Shown here piece after piece: positions 1 through 4,928 of a DNA stretch of 5,451 nucleotides. The notes beneath the pieces were generated by a model. It did no database searches, was not told the DNA's origin, and worked only from the letters and a program-made list of their open reading frames with translations. This DNA is from Syntrophobacterales bacterium (GTDB lineage: Bacteria; Desulfobacterota; Desulfobaccia; Desulfobaccales; 0-14-0-80-60-11). The position numbers were made by a program, and so were the translations under genes. Where the stretch lies: positions 1-5,451 of the forward strand of contig JAGVPN010000079.1 in NCBI GenBank assembly GCA_020052215.1, given 5' to 3'. Within the stretch, counting starts at the first letter, position 1. Each line of letters begins with the position of its first letter.

Positions 1-80
1 ATCGCAGAGGGTTGCAAGTCCGCCACCCTTCGCCCCATGGCGCCAGGCCGGCTTGCGAGGTTGCCGGCCTCCGGCCACCC
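1..80. other. Downstream flank of the kinase gene
   Basis: This is the remainder of the window beyond the kinase stop codon. On the minus strand an ATG at 38-36 opens a frame that runs off the window edge (first residues MGRRVADLQPSA), but it has no Shine-Dalgarno sequence and only about 12 codons are visible. It could be the start of a following gene or chance. A small hairpin at 59-79 is listed separately. Nothing else is recognisable. Confidence 0.3.
59..79 (-). terminator. Weak hairpin just after the kinase stop
   Basis: An inverted repeat (GCCGG, loop CCT, CCGGC) is extended by three further pairs (GGT/ACC) across one mismatch, and begins two bases past the kinase stop codon. There is no T-run after it on the minus strand, so it is not a canonical intrinsic terminator. 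It may stabilise the 3' end of the mRNA or be incidental in GC-rich DNA. Confidence 0.25.
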
Positions 81-2801
81 TCAGGACGTACCGAGGATTT
101 CCGCCACCTTATGGGACAGCACCGCCAGGCGGTAGGGCTTTTGAATGAACCCCCGGGCCCCGGCCGCCATGACCTGTTGGGTCTCCCCATCCAGGGAATA
201 GCCGCTGGACAGCAAGACCTGGACCCCCGGGTCGACCCCTTGCAGCTTCTGAAACGTTTCGGCGCCCCCCATGCCGGGCATGAGCATATCCAGGATCACC
301 AGATCGATGCGCTCCCGCTCCTGGCGGTAAATCTCCAGGGCCCGGGGACCGCTCGGGGCCAACATGACCTGGTACCCCAGCTCTTGCAGCATCCTGGAGG
401 CCACCATCCTGACGCTGTCCTCATCATCCACCAGGAGAACGGCGCCGGACCCCCGCCGGATCGCCTCGTGCCTGGATGCCGCGGTAACCGCGGTTTTGCC
501 TGACACCGGCAGAAAGATATGGAAGGTGGAGCCCTGGCCCGGCTGGCTGTCCACCCGGATGATGCCCCGATGGTGCTTGATAATGGCGTACACGCTGGCC
601 AGCCCCAAGCCGGTGCCCTGGCCCACGTCCTTAGTGGTGAAAAAGGGTTCGAAAATCCGGGCCAGCGTGGGCTCATCCATGCCCTTGCCGGTGTCAGTCA
701 GGCTGAGGTGCACATAGCGGCCCGGCGGCCGCTTGTAGGATTCGCAGAAAGCCTCGGACAGCGTCACGGTCTCGCTCGCCAGGGTCATCTCCCCCTGCCG
801 GGACATGGCCTGCCAGGCATTGACCAGCAGGTTGAGCATCACCTGCTCGATCTGGCCCGGGTCCACTTCCACCGGGGGCAGATCCGGGGCCAGCTTCCGG
901 GTGATGGTGATATTGCTCCGGGTTCGGCAAAATAGCCTGGCGGTCTCATCTAGGAGGGCGTTGAGGTCCATGGGTTTGGGTATGAAGGCGCCGCCCCGGC
1001 CCAGGGACAGCAACTGCTTGGTGAGCGCCGAGCCTTTCACCACCTCCTGTTCAATCAGCTTCAGGTCGGCGTGAGCCGGGTTCTCGCGGTCGATGCCGGC
1101 CAGGATTAATCCGGTCAAGCCCATGATATTCATGAGCAGATTGTTAAAATTGTGGGCAATGCCGCCGGCCAGGGTGCCGATGGCCTCCATTTTCTGGTGC
1201 TGCCAGAGCTGTTTTTCCATGGCCTTCTTTTCACTGATGTCGCTGAACATGGCGAAGGTGCCCAGGAACCGGCCATTTTCCATCAGGGGCACGGAGCTCA
1301 TAATCACCGGCACCGGGCCGCGGTTTAGGGAGATAAGCTCCAATTCTTGCTGCACTACCTGCCCTTCCTGATTTTGCTGCAAAATCGTTTCCACTTTCCG
1401 GTAGTTCTCCGGGTCCCATAAGTCCGCCAGGTTTTTGCCGGCCAAATTCGCGTCGCCGGTGATTTCCTCCATCCGCCGATTGGCGAACTTGATGGTGCCG
1501 TCGATTTCCACGATCCAGATGCCCTCATGGGCGTTTTCCACCAGCCCCCGGTAATGGCGCTCCGAGGTTTCCAACTGGCTGTAGAGCCGGGAATTCTCCA
1601 AGGCGATGGCCAGCTGATTGGCAAAGCTGGTCACGAACTCCTGGTCCGCTTCGGTAATGGCGGCCCCGGGCTGCACCCCGGCCAGGAGCACCCCGATAAT
1701 CTGATGGCGCGCCATGAGAGGCGCAACCAGCCCGGCGGAAAACTCCAGGGTATCGAGCAGCGGGTCCGACTGGCCGGGTTCTCCAGAACTCCCCTTAAGG
1801 AAAACCGCCAGGTTGCCGTTCAGCGCCACCCGGGCCAGGAGTTGTCCCGGATCAAACAGCGATATCCGCCGGTCTCTGACCTGCGCCACCCTTTCGGGGT
1901 CGAAGCCCACGGCCTCCTGCAGGGAGAGCGTCTGTCCCTGGTCGTCCAGGAGGAAGATACCCCCCCGGTCCAGTTGGGTGAATTTGATCAGGAGTCCCAA
2001 ACAAAACTGCACCATATCTTGCATGAACAGCAGCGACATGGCCGCGGCGCTGGTCTGGTGGAGGCATTCAAGCTTGCCGATTTTTTCCCGCAATTGCAGG
2101 TTCAACAGGTGAGTCTCGCTAAACTTATGTTTCAGCAGCTGTTTGTCGTGCTCCAGTTCCTCGATGATGGACCTGAGCAACGACCAGGGCGCCAGCAGGC
2201 GCAGCCAGGATTCCCGGAAGAATGATTTTTTGTCCCATTTTAGATGGTATTCGCAGTGCTCGTCCCCCTGGAAAAAACACCGGGTTTCCACCACCTGAGC
2301 CGGCGGCAGGTTCCAGATCGTGGGAATGCCCGAGTAGATGCCCTGGTTGAACCGGCAAAAATCAAGGTGGCCGGGGATGTGCGGGAACCAGTGCAGCCTG
2401 AGAACCGCCCGGTCCCGGCTGGTCGACAGGATCTCGATCCGTTTATTCTTGTTGAACTTGTCATTGATGGCCTGCACCCGTTTCAGGGTGCTCCGGGGAT
2501 TTTTGTAGGCAAACATGATAATCCGCTGGACATAACCCAACTTTTTCCGGGCCGCGGTCTGGAAGCCGATATCAAAGGCGATATCCTCCCGGCCGGTAAT
2601 CCGCCTGGCATTATCGAACATTTGGATCACAACCTCACTGGAGACCCAGTTGTTGGCCTCCAGGAGAAATTCCCGGGGATCGGCAAGCGCGGCGATTTCC
2701 GGACCGAGCCCTGCCAATAAGGCGGGCGCCGCCTCGGGCGACTGCGCCTCGAAATATTCGATGATGGCCCGGGTGTTGAGGCAGCTGTGATGTTTATCCA
2801 C
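81..2801 (-). CDS. Hybrid sensor histidine kinase, V4R-like/GAF/PAS/HisKA/HATPase/REC
   Basis: A 906-residue soluble hybrid histidine kinase. Residues 1-190 resemble the V4R/XylR-N type sensor fold: a conserved-looking C149-x2-N-x-G, then C175 and C183 in RCFFQGDEHCEYHL, spaced as in family members where such cysteines bind metal or ligand. A helical linker (about 195-245) leads to a GAF domain (about 248-403) and a PAS domain (about 412-525, ending in the FSDISEKK type of exit). The kinase core follows: the phospho-accepting H550 in GGIAHNFNN, N-box NLLVNAWQAM (657-666), G1 DTGKGM (703-708), F-box FEPFFTTKD, and G2 GQGTGLGLA. A C-terminal receiver (about 786-900) has D792/D793, phospho-acceptor D838, S865 at the switch position and K888. 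No transmembrane segment is evident, so it should act in the cytoplasm. The GTG start is fixed by an in-frame TAG four codons upstream; AAGGA lies 12 bases before it. The partner protein is not in the window. The kinase and receiver calls are firm; the V4R call is likely; the ligand is unknown. Confidence 0.95.
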   Translation of the reverse strand: MDKHHSCLNTRAIIEYFEAQSPEAAPALLAGLGPEIAALADPREFLLEANNWVSSEVVIQMFDNARRITGREDIAFDIGFQTAARKKLGYVQRIIMFAYKNPRSTLKRVQAINDKFNKNKRIEILSTSRDRAVLRLHWFPHIPGHLDFCRFNQGIYSGIPTIWNLPPAQVVETRCFFQGDEHCEYHLKWDKKSFFRESWLRLLAPWSLLRSIIEELEHDKQLLKHKFSETHLLNLQLREKIGKLECLHQTSAAAMSLLFMQDMVQFCLGLLIKFTQLDRGGIFLLDDQGQTLSLQEAVGFDPERVAQVRDRRISLFDPGQLLARVALNGNLAVFLKGSSGEPGQSDPLLDTLEFSAGLVAPLMARHQIIGVLLAGVQPGAAITEADQEFVTSFANQLAIALENSRLYSQLETSERHYRGLVENAHEGIWIVEIDGTIKFANRRMEEITGDANLAGKNLADLWDPENYRKVETILQQNQEGQVVQQELELISLNRGPVPVIMSSVPLMENGRFLGTFAMFSDISEKKAMEKQLWQHQKMEAIGTLAGGIAHNFNNLLMNIMGLTGLILAGIDRENPAHADLKLIEQEVVKGSALTKQLLSLGRGGAFIPKPMDLNALLDETARLFCRTRSNITITRKLAPDLPPVEVDPGQIEQVMLNLLVNAWQAMSRQGEMTLASETVTLSEAFCESYKRPPGRYVHLSLTDTGKGMDEPTLARIFEPFFTTKDVGQGTGLGLASVYAIIKHHRGIIRVDSQPGQGSTFHIFLPVSGKTAVTAASRHEAIRRGSGAVLLVDDEDSVRMVASRMLQELGYQVMLAPSGPRALEIYRQERERIDLVILDMLMPGMGGAETFQKLQGVDPGVQVLLSSGYSLDGETQQVMAAGARGFIQKPYRLAVLSHKVAEILGTS

Positions 2802-2890
2802 GGTGGTGAGCTATCCTTGGCTCAGGCAAGCGGCGGGCCAGATTTAATCAGGCAGGCGCACCCCGGGCGAGATCAGGAGATTTGTCTAAC

Positions 2891-2919
2891 AATTTATGTT
2901 ACCACGTATCGGTTTGAAA
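2891..2919 (-). promoter_or_regulatory. Weak candidate promoter for the kinase gene
   Basis: In the A+T-rich patch of the leader, TTTCAA (2919-2914) and TAAATT (2896-2891) are 17 bases apart on the minus strand. They match the sigma70 -35 and -10 consensus at only about 3 and 4 of 6 positions. The kinase must have its own promoter or rely on readthrough of the tRNA terminator, and this is the best sigma70-like candidate I can find. I saw no sigma54 GG-N10-GC element. Confidence 0.2.
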
Positions 2920-2964
2920 TTCCCCGGGGATTAAGCCTGGTCAGGACCGGCTGCGAGCCGTTAT

Positions 2965-2976
2965 CTCCATATGGAG
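2965..2976. promoter_or_regulatory. 12-bp perfect palindrome upstream of the kinase
   Basis: CTCCATATGGAG is a perfect 12-bp palindrome about 165 bases upstream of the kinase GTG and upstream of the candidate promoter. A perfect CGGCT-GCG-AGCCG stem lies beside it at 2948-2960, and TCCCCGGGGA lies at 2921-2930. Such sites can be operators for dimeric regulators. No regulator family is identifiable from the site alone. Confidence 0.35.
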
Positions 2977-3003
2977 CTTCTCAATCGGTTTTTGGAGCCG
3001 CCG

Positions 3004-3019
3004 GTGACAAAATAGTCAC
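3004..3019. promoter_or_regulatory. GTGAC-N6-GTCAC inverted repeat, possible operator
   Basis: Two perfect 5-bp arms are separated by the A+T-only spacer AAAATA. The layout resembles binding sites of CRP/FNR-superfamily dimers, but the half-sites sit two bases further apart than in the classical CRP site (GTGA-N8-TCAC here, GTGA-N6-TCAC there). The site is directly after the T-run of the tRNA terminator and about 200 bases before the kinase gene, so it could mark the start of the kinase control region. Confidence 0.35.
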
Positions 3020-3061
3020 AAAAACTTAAGAAGGGGTCACGGCTTAAGGCCGTAACCCCTT
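3020..3061 (-). terminator. Intrinsic terminator of the tRNA-Val unit
   Basis: On the minus strand, AAGGGGT and ACGGC pair with their complements across a single A-C mismatch, giving a stem of about 12 pairs closed by a short TTAA-type loop. CTTAAGTTTTTG follows, so a five-T run lies seven bases beyond the stem (3024-3020). The hairpin starts eight bases after the tRNA CCA end. Position and strength fit a Rho-independent terminator, although the gap before the T-run is longer than ideal. Confidence 0.8.
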
Positions 3062-3069
3062 GAATTTGC

Positions 3070-3144
3070 TGGTAGGCGGTACTGGATTTGAACCAGTGAC
3101 TTCCACCGTGTGAGGATGGCACTCTACCGCTGAGTTAACCGCCC
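3070..3144 (-). tRNA. tRNA-Val (anticodon CAC)
   Basis: This 75-base tRNA gene decodes the valine codon GUG. The acceptor arm GGGCGGT pairs with ACCGCCT, with a G-U as first pair. The D-stem is ACTC/GAGT around AGCGGTA. The anticodon stem CCATC/GGTGG (one T-G pair) encloses CTCACAC, putting CAC at positions 34-36 after U33. The variable loop has five bases (AAGTC). The T-arm is ACTGG-TTCAAAT-CCAGT. The discriminator A and the terminal CCA are encoded in the DNA. It is a single-gene unit with its own promoter and terminator. tRNA genes are frequent integration sites, but I see no integrase and no repeated 3' end of this tRNA in the window. Confidence 0.97.
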
Positions 3145-3163
3145 GTGATTGCCCTTTGGGAAA

Positions 3164-3192
3164 GATATAATCTAAAAAAGTTTTTTTGACAA
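3164..3192 (-). promoter_or_regulatory. Promoter of tRNA-Val
   Basis: TTGTCA (3192-3187; 5 of 6 matches to the -35 consensus) and TATATC (3169-3164; 4 of 6 to the -10) are separated by exactly 17 bases. The spacer contains A6-C-T6, which is likely bent or flexible DNA. The predicted transcription start is near 3157, about 12 bases before the mature tRNA 5' end, so only a short leader would need RNase P removal. Confidence 0.75.
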
Positions 3193-3239
3193 GTCCATGA
3201 GGGCCTCCGGTCGCGAACTTTTTGCCGGCCGGGGGAAGT

Positions 3240-3259
3240 GCGCCCGGAAAAACCGGCGC
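3240..3259 (-). terminator. Hairpin downstream of the DUF434 gene
   Basis: CCGG-AAAAA-CCGG is extended by GCG/CGC pairs across one bulged C, starting eight bases past the stop codon of the DUF434 gene. No T-run follows on the minus strand, so termination here is doubtful. It could be a 3'-end stabilising structure. Confidence 0.3.
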
Positions 3260-3267
3260 CCCCGTTT

Positions 3268-3951
3268 CTACCCCTCCTCCCCGGGCCCCGGTTCCCCCGG
3301 ATAGATGAGCTGCCAGGCCGGATGCCGCCGGATGATCTCGCCGGCCAGGTCCACCACGGTGGCGTGGGCGTCGATCAAGGCGGTGTCGCTGGTGGCAATG
3401 GCCCCGGGAAAGCCCGAAAGCAGCCGCTCCGGCACCGGCACCGCCGCGGCTTGAACCGCCAGGTGGCGAGAGGCAAAGATTTCCCGGGTGCGCCCGGCCA
3501 GTTCGCCGCTTAGGCTCAGGGGGGCGTCATAGAAGACCTCAAGGGGGCCAGCCGCCTGGCCTGCCAGGTAATCGGCCACCAGTGTTAGGACCCGGTCGGT
3601 GGCGTCCGAGACCCGGAAGGCCCGGGAAATCTCGCCCACGTCCCGGATAAAGCCGTCGTCCGCGGCCACCAGGGGGAGGTGGCGCGCCGCGCACTCCAGG
3701 GTAATCAGGACATTGTGGCCGTCCAGTCCCAGAGGCAGGCCCGGCAATTCCCGGAGCAGCCGCAATTTGGCCCGGCGGGCAGCCGCAACCTCAGGAGCAA
3801 AGACCCCTCGGTGCAGGAGCCGCCGGCCGATTTCATCCAGGCCATACCGGTTCCCCACCAGGCCCAGGGCCGCCCGGCGGGGATAGCCCCGGGCCAGGAG
3901 AAAGCGGAAGTCCGCCGCGGCTTCCGGGAGATTGGGCCACCTTTGGTTCAT
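3268..3951 (-). CDS. DUF434 domain protein with C-terminal PIN-like (DUF5616-type) domain
   Basis: A 227-residue cytoplasmic protein with no signal peptide or membrane segment. The N-terminus (about 8-60) carries the DUF434 pattern: LPEAAADFRFLLARGYPRRAAL, LVGNRYGL and RRLLHRGVF in order, given here as separate short motifs at residues 8-29, 31-38 and 43-51. The remainder resembles the PIN/NYN-like partner domain: LDGHNVLIT with D77 and N80 on a first strand, then DDGFIRD (98-104), then SDTALIDA (188-195) with D189 and D194. PIN-fold nucleases use clustered acidic residues like these to hold metal for RNA cleavage, so an RNase role is plausible but not shown; the family has no established function known to me. 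The ATG lies only seven residues before the domain and has no Shine-Dalgarno sequence. Its neighbours, a tRNA gene and a toxin-antitoxin operon, are separate units and give no functional hint. Confidence 0.85.
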   Translation of the reverse strand: MNQRWPNLPEAAADFRFLLARGYPRRAALGLVGNRYGLDEIGRRLLHRGVFAPEVAAARRAKLRLLRELPGLPLGLDGHNVLITLECAARHLPLVAADDGFIRDVGEISRAFRVSDATDRVLTLVADYLAGQAAGPLEVFYDAPLSLSGELAGRTREIFASRHLAVQAAAVPVPERLLSGFPGAIATSDTALIDAHATVVDLAGEIIRRHPAWQLIYPGEPGPGEEG

Positions 3952-3953
3952 GC

Positions 3954-3982
3954 TTTAAAGTAGGGGCGAGGGCGAGTTTCAA
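3954..3982 (-). promoter_or_regulatory. Tentative promoter abutting the DUF434 start codon
   Basis: TTGAAA (3982-3977) and TTTAAA (3959-3954) are 17 bases apart on the minus strand, with 5 and 4 of 6 consensus matches. The -10 ends only two bases before the ATG, which would put the start point at or just inside codon 1-2. TACTTT (3962-3957) as the -10 would place the start at the ATG itself. The lack of any Shine-Dalgarno sequence agrees with a leaderless message, but the match is weak. Confidence 0.25.
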
Positions 3983-3985
3983 TAC

Positions 3986-4111
3986 CAATAAACAATCAAA
4001 AGACCATTATTGTCATTCTGAGCGCCGCGAAGAATCTCTCTTTGTAAGCCGCCGAGATTCTTCACTCCGCTACGCTCCGTTCAGAATGACATGAATATTC
4101 ATAGTTTATTG
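3986..4111. repeat. MITE-like palindromic element
   Basis: A noncoding 126-bp inverted repeat. The outer ends are CAATAAAC (3986-3993) and GTTTATTG (4104-4111). The inner arms run from TGTCATTCTGAGCG to GAAGAATCTC (4011-4038) and back in complement (4054-4091). The right arm is 10 bases longer because of an inserted CTCCGCTACGC-like segment. There is no ORF and no clear target-site duplication. The core TGTCATTCTGA...GAAGAATCTC resembles a dispersed repeat I recall from many bacterial genomes, suggesting a nonautonomous mobile element or extragenic palindrome; that recollection is unverified. Confidence 0.7.
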
Positions 4112-4134
4112 ACTACAACTTCACATCAGTTTCC

Positions 4135-4183
4135 ATAGAGCGGGCTGTGCCCGCCGAATTCTGGCGGCCACAGGCCGCCCTAT
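4135..4183. repeat. Nested palindrome (two hairpins inside one inverted repeat)
   Basis: Two 21-base halves (4135-4155 and 4163-4183) flank GAATTCT and are inverted copies of each other with 18 of 21 matches. Each half is itself a hairpin with a three-base loop: GCGGGC-TGT-GCCCGC on the left and GGCGGCC-ACA-GGCCGCC on the right. Two of the three differences between halves exchange a G-C pair for a C-G pair, so both small hairpins stay perfect. The element starts 14 bases after the toxin stop codon and may act as the 3' end of that transcript or as a REP-like repeat. Confidence 0.75.
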
Positions 4184-4197
4184 AAAAACTGCAACAC

Positions 4198-4458
4198 TTA
4201 CCGGTAAACCTCCCTCCGATGGCCCACCTTGACGACCTGCACGAGCAGGTCTTGAGCTTCGATGGTATAAAGGATGCGGTAACGTCCCTGCCTCACCCGG
4301 TACTTATCCTGGCCGGAGATTTTTTCACTTCCCGATGGGCGAGGGTCCTCAGCCAGCTTGCGGATGCGCTCCACCACCCGCTGGCGATCCCGCTTCAACG
4401 GGATGGCTTCGATTTCTTTGACCGCCGAAGGCTTGATTAATAGCCTAAATCTTGCCAC
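4198..4458 (-). CDS. RelE/ParE superfamily toxin
   Basis: An 86-residue basic protein of normal RelE length. An N-terminal strand (RFRLLIKPSA) and two helices are followed by DPRPSGSEKISG, then the conserved block KYRVRQGRYRILYTI (52-66) and the C-terminal VVKVGHRREVYR (75-86). The basic residues of these blocks, with H80, R81, R82 and Y85, occupy the positions used by RelE-type mRNA interferases on the ribosome. ParE-like gyrase inhibition cannot be excluded, although the retained basic C-terminus favours an RNase. The GTG start lies inside the antitoxin gene (14-base overlap), with GAGG four bases upstream, so the two are translationally coupled. The antitoxin is encoded first and should neutralise it. 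The reading frame is intact. Confidence 0.9.
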   Translation of the reverse strand: MARFRLLIKPSAVKEIEAIPLKRDRQRVVERIRKLAEDPRPSGSEKISGQDKYRVRQGRYRILYTIEAQDLLVQVVKVGHRREVYR

Positions 4459-4678
4459 GCTGCCTCAGGTCTTTCAGGACTTCCTCAAAAGGCAGGTTGG
4501 GTTCGTGCTGGCGCGCCTCGAACGCGGCCAAATCTTCCACATCCTCAGCCAGACTGAGCTGAACAGCCCGATTGACCAAATCGGAAACCGACTGGTCCGT
4601 CTCCGCGGCCTTGAGCCGCAAAGCCCGGTGCAGGTCGGGATCGAAGTAAATAGTGGTCCTTTTCTGTGAGGTTTCCAT
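4445..4678 (-). CDS. Ribbon-helix-helix (CopG/Arc-like) antitoxin
   Basis: A 77-residue antitoxin and autorepressor. Residues 7-42 form a ribbon-helix-helix: strand RTTIYF (7-12), helix A from DPDLHRALRLKAAET, the turn DQS, and helix B SDLVNRAVQLSL. The acidic, less ordered tail (44-77, including PNLPFEEVLKDLRQRG) should wrap the toxin, as in related RelE/RHH pairs. Its stop codon lies 14 bases inside the toxin gene. The ATG has no useful Shine-Dalgarno sequence (GAGG is 13 bases away, within the promoter), and the promoter predicts a message starting at the ATG. Repression by the dimer at the tandem sites over the -35 is inferred from family behaviour. Confidence 0.9.
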   Translation of the reverse strand: METSQKRTTIYFDPDLHRALRLKAAETDQSVSDLVNRAVQLSLAEDVEDLAAFEARQHEPNLPFEEVLKDLRQRGKI

Positions 4679-4684
4679 ATCGAC

Positions 4685-4713
4685 ATTATAACCTCACAAC
4701 GCTAAGACGTCAA
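4685..4713 (-). promoter_or_regulatory. Near-consensus promoter of the toxin-antitoxin operon
   Basis: TTGACG (4713-4708; 5 of 6) and a perfect TATAAT (4690-4685) lie 17 bases apart on the minus strand. The -10 ends six bases before the antitoxin ATG, so RNA should start at about 4679-4677, at the start codon itself. This is the strongest promoter in the window by consensus match, as is usual for autorepressed toxin-antitoxin operons. Confidence 0.85.
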
Positions 4714-4719
4714 GACGTC
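4704..4719. promoter_or_regulatory. Tandem operator AAGACGTC x2 over the -35
   Basis: AAGACGTC occurs twice head to tail (4704-4711 and 4712-4719), each holding the palindrome GACGTC. The pair covers the -35 hexamer. RHH repressors typically bind repeated short half-sites 8-12 bases apart as stacked dimers, so this is the likely autoregulatory operator. A degenerate third copy, GACCGTCAA, lies at 4727-4735. Confidence 0.65.
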
Positions 4720-4831
4720 ATATTGGACCGTCAACGAAGCGATGCAGTGAAGCTGCGCAGGTTCCCTTGACCAACTCCGGCAGGTGAAACACCTTCAGGT
4801 TGAGTTCCGTAGGGCGCGTCTCACGCGCCAT
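4718..4831 (-). other. Short 37-codon ORF, probably a gene remnant or chance
   Basis: An ATG at 4831-4829 opens 37 codons ending in TGA at 4720-4718. The start sits in the palindromic repeat and lacks a Shine-Dalgarno sequence, and the end runs into the antitoxin operator. The peptide (for example NLKVFHLPELVKGTCAAS) is not recognised. Apart from this ORF and the repeats, the 250-bp gap between the antitoxin and the next gene shows nothing coding. Confidence 0.2.
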
Positions 4832-4856
4832 TTTCAGTGCGTAAGACGCGACGAGA
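4809..4856. repeat. Second nested palindrome, partly decayed
   Basis: The left half (4809-4829) is GTA followed by a perfect hairpin GGCGCGT-CTC-ACGCGCC, 21 bases long like the halves of the 4135-4183 element. The right half contains GCGT-AAG-ACGC (4839-4849) and is a diverged inverted copy of the left. The left half shares the TAGGGCG lead-in with the inverted right end of the other element. The two therefore look like members of one repeat design with different stem sequences. Confidence 0.6.
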
Positions 4857-4890
4857 AAAATTTTGCAAACAAGGCTTTCATCCAAAGGAG

Positions 4891-4914
4891 GTCCCCAAGC
4901 GGGAGTTTGGGAAC
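4891..4914. repeat. GTCCCCAAG...TTTGGGAAC palindrome
   Basis: A 24-base inverted repeat with a stem of about nine pairs, including one G-T pair and one mismatch near a TCCC-type loop. It lies 15 bases past the stop codon of the PH-domain gene. No T-run follows. It resembles dispersed 'GTTCCCAA...TTGGGAAC' extragenic palindromes, or it could end the upstream transcript. AAAGGAGGT just to its left (4884-4892, plus strand) matches a strong ribosome-binding site, but no gene of usable length follows. Confidence 0.5.
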
Positions 4915-4928
4915 CAGCATGGACGCGG

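Noticed and set aside
1527..2225. A 232-codon open frame on the plus strand inside the kinase gene
   Set aside because: It lies fully antisense to well-conserved GAF/PAS coding sequence, its product is rich in Gly/Gln/Pro without any domain, and long antisense frames are common opposite GC-rich genes. The same applies to the other antisense or out-of-frame stretches at 12-503, 519-935 and 2244-2720.
2787..3029. An 80-codon plus-strand frame in the kinase leader region
   Set aside because: It has no ribosome-binding site or recognisable domain, it begins inside the 5' end of the kinase gene, and it covers the palindromic control region.
3070..3144. tRNA gene as the attachment site of an integrated element
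   Set aside because: No integrase gene and no second copy of the tRNA 3' end are visible in the window, and the tRNA has its own undisturbed promoter and terminator.
3986..4183. CRISPR array
   Set aside because: The repeats are inverted and unequal, with no regular direct repeats or spacers and no cas gene nearby.
4474..4686. An alternative minus-strand frame starting at ATG 4686, overlapping the antitoxin
   Set aside because: The ATG lies within the -10 box of the promoter, and the product has no recognisable fold, while the antitoxin frame shows a clear ribbon-helix-helix.
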